A stretch of 64,000 nucleotides of DNA from Oehlia diaphana (taxonomy: Eukaryota > Glomeromycota > Glomeromycetes > Glomerales > Glomeraceae): NCBI GenBank assembly GCA_003833135.1, contig QZLH01000206.1, positions 1-64,000 on the forward strand. The letters are read 5' to 3'. A program made the translations under genes and the position numbers. The notes below the pieces were generated by a model. It did no database searches. It saw only the letters and a list, made by a program, of their open reading frames with translations, and had not been told where the DNA came from. This document shows, piece by piece, positions 56,781 to 64,000 of the stretch (position 1 is its first letter; each line of letters begins with the position of its first letter).

Positions 56781-57075
56781 CTAAACCATTTTATGATTGG
56801 CGAAACGTTTCGTCTTTTAGGGTAAACTTCCGAAACTGTGCCCAAGTTTCCGTAACATGCCCAAACCTCCGTAATTTCCGAAACATTAATTTTTAAATTA
56901 CTTACATCCGAAATTTCCGAAACTTATTTATTGTGATTAAATGTAAAGTAAAAAAATAAAGTAAACTAAAGTTTAAAATTTATTGTTTGTTTGTTGAATT
57001 GTTGAATTCTTTATTATTATTAGCAAACAAACTTTACATATCATCAATTATTTTATCAGCTTCTGTATCAGGGTC

Positions 57076-57700
57076 TCATTCTATACTACTTTCATTTTCT
57101 GATATAACTATATCGTGAATATTTTCCTCCTCCATATCTATATTGTCACTATCTTCAATAATTTCGTCTAAATCTTTTATAAATGCATTTGCGTCCAAAT
57201 TTAACTCTCTGCTAATTATCAAATCATCCTCCTCATCAAATATCCTTGCTTCTATATCATAATCATCATCAATAACTTCAATAAGATCGTCATCTGGATT
57301 CAAATGCGCATCAACCAAAATATTACGAATTTCCTCATTTGTTTTTCCTATACCATAATATGCCAATTCTTGTTTTGCATGTGCATGATAATAAGTGGAT
57401 AATTTATGCATACATTCAATTTTGTTTAAACCTAATCGATTTCTTCTTTTAGCATATACCATCCAAGATTAGACCAAACTCTTTCGCATCCAGCCGAATG
57501 GGGTGTAATTGACAATATTTAAGTGCTAATTGCACTAAGTATTCCTCTCCTTATGGAAAACTATCTTCTATAGAAATCACCAAGTAGTTAGGAATTCTGT
57601 ATCTCCTAATTCAACATCAAATGGCTTTTCACGTTTACGAAATAATTTCATCTGATGCATTAATTCTTTTTGTGCATAATTTGATCTTCCTGTTTGAAAA
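57076..57700 (-). pseudogene. hAT transposase relic (C-terminal region)
   Basis: Reading down from 57,700: NYAQKELMHQMKLFRKREKP, then in another frame TPHSAGCERVWSNLGWYML, then, after a further shift, the open stretch 57,462-57,076 with KRRNRLGLNKIECMHKLSTYY and a long acidic tail (DEEDDLIISREL, IIEDSDNIDMEEE). The CERV(W/F)S...GW...KRRNRL arrangement is the hAT C-terminal dimerisation region. At least two frameshifts and stops (TTW then TGA) show the copy is dead. Confidence 0.75.
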
Positions 57701-58059
57701 TTTTCTTAAATATACGATTTTAAGTAATCTACAGATAAAAATGATTTAAGAAATATTTCATCATCGATTTGGTATCTTAAAAAGTTTCATAAATTCTACA
57801 CAAGTAGGTAGTTTCAGTAATCTACGATTAAGAAATTTGCATAAATACATGATTTTGCATAACCCACGCATGAAAATGTAAAAATATTTTGTATAAATTT
57901 GAAGTTAAGTAAAATTTACACAAATAGGTAATTTTGGTACTATATTTTCGTAATCCAACACTTTAAAAGAATTATATGAATACATAAATACAAAGGTAAA
58001 AGGTTTAGGCATGTCTTTATTCTAAGATAAATATGAAATATAATATTAATAATTAAAAA

Positions 58060-58172
58060 AAAAAAGAATAAATAGCGTAGTGGTTAGATAATGAGACTTA
58101 ATATATTAACGATTTGTCTTGAGGTATTCAGTTCGACCCTTAGTGTAGGTAAAAAAATAAATAAATAAAATC
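58060..58172 (+). repeat. tRNA-derived SINE-like unit
   Basis: TAGCGTAGTGGTTAGA (58,073-58,088) fits a polymerase III box A, and GTTCGACCC (58,131-58,139) fits box B, about 50 bp apart as in tRNA genes. Convincing acceptor and anticodon stems are not apparent. The unit is followed by AAAAAAATAAATAAATAAA, an A-rich tail. This is the expected layout of a SINE rather than a functional tRNA gene. Confidence 0.7.
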
Positions 58173-59237
58173 TAATTAATATCGAAAAAATACACAAGTA
58201 AAGGAATGTTAGAAAAAGAATTATAAAGAGGAAGAATTTATTATTTTTACTGTTAAACTACATTGTTTTTTACTATTAAAAAACTACGTCGTTTTTAAGA
58301 ATACACTATTTTATACCATTGAAATTTCTCTGAAATTTTCACACTCGCGAGTGGTGTTTTTCACATGTGTATTATTTTGTAGATCTACGCTTATTTTATT
58401 CTCCTGATGTTACATAAATTCAGTGCGCTTAATAAATAAACGTAATTTAACTTTTTTGTTTACAATGAACAAATTTTAATTGATTTCTTTCTTTCTTTCT
58501 TATTTGTATTAACGCTATATGGTAGGTAACATTATCTGTGGCCCAATAAAATAAATGATTTTACGATTATCTAAATGCGAACTTTTATTTAAATTGTATT
58601 TATATAAAATAAGAACAAAATTTTGATATATGGTTTAATAAATTAATGCTTTAAAACATAATTTATATATAAATTATGTACTAAGTATCTTTTTTCTTAA
58701 TTATTTTAGAATATTTAGAGTGAATTATTATTTATTCTTAATAGAAAGGTAGTATGTTAAGTCAAAAGATCTGGGAGAAAGAATTCATCAAGTATTTTTT
58801 TTTTATATTTGTACTGGTTTCGTAAAGAAATTTGAAAAAAATCTCACTTGAGCCAGGTCCAAAAAAGTTAGTTTCTTGTAACATAGGATTCATAAAATGA
58901 ACGACTCGGAAAGAAACCTCATGAAGATATAAACTGAATGAATTATAAAAATAGGCATTAATTAGATAAAACAAACTATTTTTCTAGCCGGTTCAGTAGA
59001 CTTAAATCGTGTACCAGTGTTTTTACCAGTCATGATTTAATTATTTATAATAATTTTTTTACAGATATCTTCATTTCATCTGTGCACGATTATCCACTTG
59101 ATAATGTAAGTTTTGTATTCTCTATATATTGATTACTGAAAAATAAAACGATTTATGCAAATTTTTTTAATTGTATATAAATGTATCATATCTGGATATT
59201 CTATTATATTATATTAGTTACATTGCTTTGATTTATG

Positions 59238-59401
59238 CCCTGTAAAAAAAGTCGATCCGTCCGTAAAAGGCTCATATTTCCGGAATTAATAACCTAATAT
59301 CACGGAATTTATCGATTTATTTACATTTTCCGTGAATGGATCCGTGAAAGGCTCATTTTTACGGAGTTTTTACAGAAATAACGGATAAAATTTTTATAGG
59401 G
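59238..59401. mobile_element. 164-bp MITE, CCCTGTAAA...TTTATAGGG, ATG target duplication
   Basis: An inverted-orientation copy of the 50,299 element: CCCTGTAAAAAAAGTCGATC at the left and ACGGATAAAATTTTTATAGG plus G at the right. ATG lies immediately outside both ends (59,235-59,237 and 59,402-59,404). Confidence 0.85.
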
Positions 59402-59532
59402 ATGGTTACATGCCAATACGATATGCTAAACTGTGCTGAAAAAAAATAGTTATTGTCATAAATTTAGTACGAATCGAAATATTAATAATGTAGGTCACAA
59501 TTGCAATGTGTTCCTAAGTTAGCTACTAGTTA

Positions 59533-59809
59533 CAGCAAAATTCGACACTTGAAAATTTTTATTGTCGGGATTGTCGGGTACTCGGGTTTCTCTTATTGGA
59601 AAAGATATATCACACGTGACATATGAATATATATATGATGGCGTAGTATAAAGTATAATAAGGTATAATTGTATATACTATATAGTGTAATTATGTTATA
59701 TTAAAATTCAATTAAAGTATACCCGTGTTATTTTCTTTTCTAATAACCCGATTAATCGAGTACCCGACAATCCCGATAATAAAAATCTTCTATATTTCGA
59801 ATTTTGCTG
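59533..59809. mobile_element. 277-bp MITE with TA duplication and CAGCAAAATTCGA ends (Tc1/mariner-like)
   Basis: The left end CAGCAAAATTCGA and the right end TCGAATTTTGCTG are perfect inverts. The symmetry resumes with ATTGTCGGGATTGTCGGGTA and TACCCGACAATCCCGATAAT. TA flanks both ends (59,531-59,532 and 59,810-59,811). Confidence 0.85.
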
Positions 59810-60447
59810 TAACCACAATTTGATTGACACAATAACGTGCGGCACAGCTTTCATTGATGTAACAAAATTCGTCATCAAGTTTGCTTATTACGCCAATTTT
59901 TAAATTAATTTTAAAAAGAAAAATACTACGATATGTTATCGTTCGTCGTTTTTTAAATTATATTCGTCAACCTTTATAATAAAGAGGGTGCTTATTTTCG
60001 AGGGGTGCTTAATTTCAATAAAATACAGTATTAAAAATATATTAATTTTACAATAAATGCATTAATCTTGCGAAATATTCTAAAATTATTACAAGGTTAT
60101 AGCAAAATTATTATATCTAAAAAAAACTTAAAAAAAAAAGATACTGTAATAAGTGTGCCGGACTTGATTTATAACGGGATTCTGATCGCCAGGACTTTGA
60201 ACAGTGATCGTGGTAAGACTAAATTGATTAAAACTCGATCACATTTAATTGATCCATGTGGTGACGGACCCTATAACAGATGACTTATTAATCCCCTGTC
60301 GCACACATGATTACTTTCATGCTAATTTTTGAAAATTGCGATTGATTAGCTGAGTTTATACTTATTTCCGGTCTCATATAGATATCCGGGAAATTTCTAA
60401 TTTTAGTTTAAAATTTAACCACATGTTAAGTGACACGCTCCTGGGAT

Positions 60448-60704
60448 CAGCGCGGAAATCCATTATAATTTAACCGGTTTTTCGGTAAATTTCTGATAAC
60501 CGGAATTGTTCCGGTCGTGGCGTAGCAGATTTCCGGAATATTTTGTAAATACCGGAAATTTTAATAAATTTATTATCATTTATTAAATTTATTATCATTT
60601 ATTTGGTAATACCATCTAAAACCGGAATTTTTTTTTAATTCCGGTCACATGTACCGGTTGAAAAATAAATTTCCGAAATTTTTCCAAGATTTTTTTCCGC
60701 GCTG
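60448..60704. mobile_element. 257-bp hAT-type MITE, 8-bp target duplication
   Basis: The ends CAGCGCGGAAA and TTTCCGCGCTG are inverted. CCTGGGAT is duplicated exactly outside both (60,440-60,447 and 60,705-60,712). The interior is a series of ACCGGAATT / AATTCCGGT motifs. An 8-bp duplication with CAG...CTG ends is the hAT signature; the decayed transposase at 57,076 is of the same superfamily, but a link is not shown. Confidence 0.9.
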
Positions 60705-60901
60705 CCTGGGATCATTTTTCTAGTTCTTTATTCCGAAGAAACACAGACACGTGATTATTTTTCTGAAACATTTTTTATAGGGAGGAATTACTCATTTATT
60801 TCCAACTCCCCATGAAATAAATAATACAAATTCGCTATAAAAGAGTATTTAACTAGTACAGGCTATAACGAATTAGAATTTTTAAATTCGCTATATAAAA
60901 G

Positions 60902-61063
60902 ATGAGTACGTTGCTTCATTTTGAGTGGAATAAAGGATATATTTTTGTCACATGATTCCGCAAGGAAAATGGTAGGTTAAAATTTTCACTGTGGGTAAAT
61001 GCCAGTTATGATCCAAGCGTTGGAGTTGTTATCTTCAATAACGAGGTTATCATGTGAAAATAT
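60902..61063 (+). pseudogene. Coding-like relic, unrecognised
   Basis: The plus strand reads MSTLLHFEWNKGYIFVT, a TGA, then FRKENGRLKFSLWVNASYDP and SVGVVIFNNEVIM before a stop. Residue composition is protein-like for this AT-rich DNA, but no family was recognised and no further exons were found. Confidence 0.3.
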
Positions 61064-61703
61064 TTGTTTGAACGTTGTTATTCATCAACGTGAAGATGTA
61101 ACAAGATCTAACCGCAAAAAGTTGAAACCGGCTTGATATGATGTGATTGAATCCCTATTTTATGCTTGGGAGAGATATCTGGGGCAAACTAAATGCTGCC
61201 ACTTTCGGTTTCCTTTTTCCTAATTCACATGTCAGACTTTGTGGTAATATAGGCTATAGGTGCTGAAGTGGCATTATTGCCGTCCACAGCTATGAAATTG
61301 ATCTTATGTTATAGCTATACAGATCCATTATTTCAATTTTTTTTTGATTTATCGCGTGTTTAAGTACATTCTCAATTTAAATTATATAAATTCGCAGCAG
61401 TAATATGTAGTAAATATAAAATACAGTATTATAAATTTACGTAAATATTTGATTTCGAAATATGTTTAAACCTCTCCGTTAAGAACATTGAAATATGCCG
61501 TTATTCTCATAAATCTTTTTGAATATTTGTAGACCAATGTATGAGTGCTATTTATTTTACAGCATAATAGAAAAAAAAAATTAAGTAATATTAAAGTATC
61601 TTGCGATATGGACTTGATAATACGAATTAAATTAATTAGATTAAATAAAATAACCGGATTAAGAAAGTAGGATATTGATATATATTAATATCCCCGGTGT
61701 AAA

Positions 61704-62970
61704 TTAACGAATTTTTTGAGTCCAAAATCTAAAAACATGACCTTTAGAAGTTTTGTTTTCCTTTAAGTCTTCTTTAAGACTTTCTACGATTTCCTTAAAT
61801 TTCTCTTCAGAAATTCCCATTTCAGCACTCAAATCTTTAATTGCCCTATTTGTGGTAAGAAATAATATTACCACTTCTTGATAAATTAAACCAGGTTTAC
61901 CACCATTTGGTCCAAAAGTGACAATTTTCTCGTCATGATGAACGACTCCTATATTTTGATGTGATTCAAGTATTGAATTAAGGTGAATTATCGATCTTAT
62001 ATTCACATTTCGTTTTAAACAAGACTTGTAAACTACAAGATATAAATATAAATATAAAAATAATATTAATACTGAGACTAGTATGTAACTGTATAATGCG
62101 CGTGATTATAATAAGAAATGGATACACTCACATCCTTTATAAATTGTATAGAAATTTGGACTAGATTTATCAATGTTAAGGTATAAATCAGTTATTTCGA
62201 TATATCCGCCAGGTTTGGTTACTCTGTTAAATGATGATCGAATATTGATATAATAAGTTATAAAATGATATAAAAAAAAAATTCTTTTTACCTAATGAGT
62301 TCAGAAAGAGTGAAATTCCATTGTTCTGTCGTTAAAATATTCACCATCGATTCTATATGTGTAAAATCAAATTCGTTGTCGCTAAATGGTAATCCATCAA
62401 ATATATCGGCTTCGATAAATTCAAGATTACATGGTTTTATCTATCAAGTTTATAGAAAAATAAATTAATCTTATTCTTTAAAAATACAATTTTTTTTTTT
62501 TTTTTTTTTTTTTGCACTGATGAAATTTTACCTCTTGTGGAAATACTGGCTTTATATCGAGTCCAAAAAAATTTGATTTGTCATATATGTTCGCTAAATC
62601 TAATAACCATGTACCGGGACCGCATCTTATAAAAATACGAAAAATAATTATTTATATCAAAAAAACGTTTAATTAATTAATTTTAATAAAAATTTTTTTT
62701 CACTTACGCAACATCTAGTACTTTACACCCTAGAGTTAATTTCTCCTCAACAGGGGCAGAAAAATTACCTTGAAATAAATATTTTATAATAAAATTATGC
62801 ATATGTTGCCTATCAATATCATTTAAATCATTATTTGATAAATAATACGCTAGTTCTTGTTCTTCTTCATTTACGACTTCTGGTGATACAGCTTCTGATA
62901 ATTGATTTGGTACTAATTGTGATTTTGATTTTGTTTCTCTTGATTTCAAACACGAATGACTATTACCCAT
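61704..62970 (-). CDS. Myristoylation-signal SAM-dependent methyltransferase, copy 10 (complete, divergent)
   Basis: Exons 62970-62708, 62625-62532, 62440-62292, 62223-62132 and 62032-61704 give 308 residues with the same phases as the array members 22 kb away. The start at 62,970 (MGNSHSCLKSRETKSK) is chosen over the in-frame ATG 39 bases upstream because it restores Gly2/Ser6; Cys7 could also be palmitoylated. Exon 1 has an extra acidic insert (EVVNEEEQELAYYLS). Motif I is VLDVACGPGTWLLDL, where the first Gly is Ala. Asp of FFGLDIKPVFPQE, SDNEFDFTHIESM and VTKPGGYIEITDLY are present. The C-terminus is shorter in charge pattern and ends FRFWTQKIR. Confidence 0.87.
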
Positions 62971-63009
62971 AATTTGAATATTTTTGCAACTTCGAGAAAA
63001 AAAATTCAT

Positions 63010-63895
63010 ATGTATAGAAAATGGCTTATTTATTATAATTTTGAAAAGATTGACAATATTTCGGGTGATACTGTCGGATTTTCGAAAAATTTACCATGTT
63101 TATTTAAATTCCGATAATTATGGTACATTAATTAAATGAATGTACCAGATTTTCTGATTTTCATATCATCTTTACGGGGTAAAAAGAATAAGAGGTTCGG
63201 ATGTACATACTTCACGAGTTTAAGAGACAATATTTGCAGAAAGTACAAGAAAATACACACAAATATTCTCATATAAACTCTAAATACTGTAAATTAAATT
63301 CAAAAGTGGAAATATACGTGAATTTTACATAACTACCGATTAATGATCGTCATTCCCGTCATTCCATCGGATGATTTATTTATTATTAGGATCTGCATTC
63401 TCCATGTTTAAATTGTCGATCAATCTAAATCGGTATGACACATAATAAATTTTAATTTTTAATATTTTTTTTTTACAAATAAGACATGATTTTTTACAAA
63501 ATATAAATAAGTTTTCGCAATTATAGTGTTTGTGTATTTATTGTCAATTGCTTTAAATTTCACCCTAATTTTTAATAAAACGACAGTGCCGATCCTTAGA
63601 CGAATTGCTTAATTGCGAAGATACCAATTTTGATAATTTGAGAAAATTTGTAACTCCTTTCCTTTTACGTTAAATAAAACTTATTCACGTAATAAAAAAG
63701 TGGGGTTTTACTACTTGCTAAACTGGTGGAAATTCGCTTGTTTAATCAATATCATTTTGTAGTGCAAGCTATCCTTTACAAATCCTTCCAAATCTTTCTA
63801 ACGTTCTATACATGGGGGATGTAGTAATTATTCCAGATAATTCGGCATTTAGGCGGCGTAATGGTGACCAAACTTTTGTTCAAAGATTAATATTC
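63010..63895. other. Intergenic stretch with one coding-like fragment
   Basis: Nothing gene-like except 63,825-63,885 on the plus strand, which reads VIIPDNSAFRRRNGDQTFVQ and then RLIF, the counterpart of the fragment at 48,003. The MITE below begins about ten bases after it. Confidence 0.45.
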
Positions 63896-64000
63896 CCTAT
63901 AAAAACGAAATGTGTTAAACCTCTTTTATATTTGTGCTCTTGTGTAATAAATGTCTATAAAAGCACCATTTTGTTTAATTTTTGGTTTTTTATAATAAGA
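63896..64000. mobile_element. MITE copy (CCCTATAAAAACGAAATG family), cut by the window end
   Basis: CCCTATAAAAACGAAATGTG plus TTAAACCTCTTTTATATTTG and AGCACCATTTTGTTTAATTT match 32,260-32,370 closely. The right end lies beyond the window. Confidence 0.85.

Noticed and set aside
58060..58172. Functional tRNA gene
   Set aside because: Box A and B fit, but I could not form an acceptor stem or an anticodon arm with a normal loop; treated as SINE-like.
60068..60283. Plus-strand 71-codon frame
   Set aside because: No recognisable family, no ATG in good context, and a composition close to background.

Overview
The window is very AT-rich, has many short introns with GTAAGT-type donors, and is crowded with small transposon relics. 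Gene content and protein style (a lineage-specific methyltransferase family, a copper-radical oxidase, a PHT1-type phosphate transporter, Uma2-like and PD-(D/E)XK-like relics, hAT relics) point to the nuclear genome of an arbuscular mycorrhizal fungus, most likely Rhizophagus or a close relative (Glomeromycotina). The organism call is inference from family resemblance, not from a search.

Region by region. 1-4.9 kb: repeats and one six-exon Uma2-type nuclease-fold gene with an in-frame TGA. 4.9-39.7 kb: a tandem array of one gene family, small SAM-dependent methyltransferases of about 300 residues with a fixed five-exon structure and an N-terminal MG...S myristoylation-type signal. I could splice six complete minus-strand copies (8.6-9.8, 13.5-14.7, 17.0-18.2, 23.9-25.1, 27.0-28.3, 30.2-31.4 kb) and one plus-strand copy (38.3-39.7 kb). 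Two minus-strand copies are broken, and both lack exon 4. Between the minus-strand copies lie decayed plus-strand exons of the same family and a recurring upstream block. The array therefore looks like repeated duplication of a head-to-head gene pair whose plus-strand member has mostly died. A 510-base N gap (21,769-22,278) lies inside a transposon in the array.

39.7-50.9 kb: gene-poor, with a complete secreted glyoxal/galactose-oxidase-type enzyme (41.8-43.9 kb), a Mutator-like non-autonomous element with a 10-bp target duplication that splits a coding-like segment (48.3-49.1 kb), and a broken PD-(D/E)XK-like gene containing a MITE. 51.3-53.1 kb: a complete PHT1/PHO84-type phosphate:proton symporter. 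53-61.7 kb: relics, including a decayed hAT transposase, a tRNA-derived SINE-like unit and several MITEs with clear target-site duplications. 61.7-63.0 kb: a tenth, divergent methyltransferase copy. The window ends inside another MITE.

No operon logic applies. The methyltransferases are paralogues, not pathway partners. The oxidase and the phosphate transporter are independent genes with plausible roles at the cell surface. All splice models are read by eye from phase, donor and acceptor signals and paralogue agreement, without transcript data.
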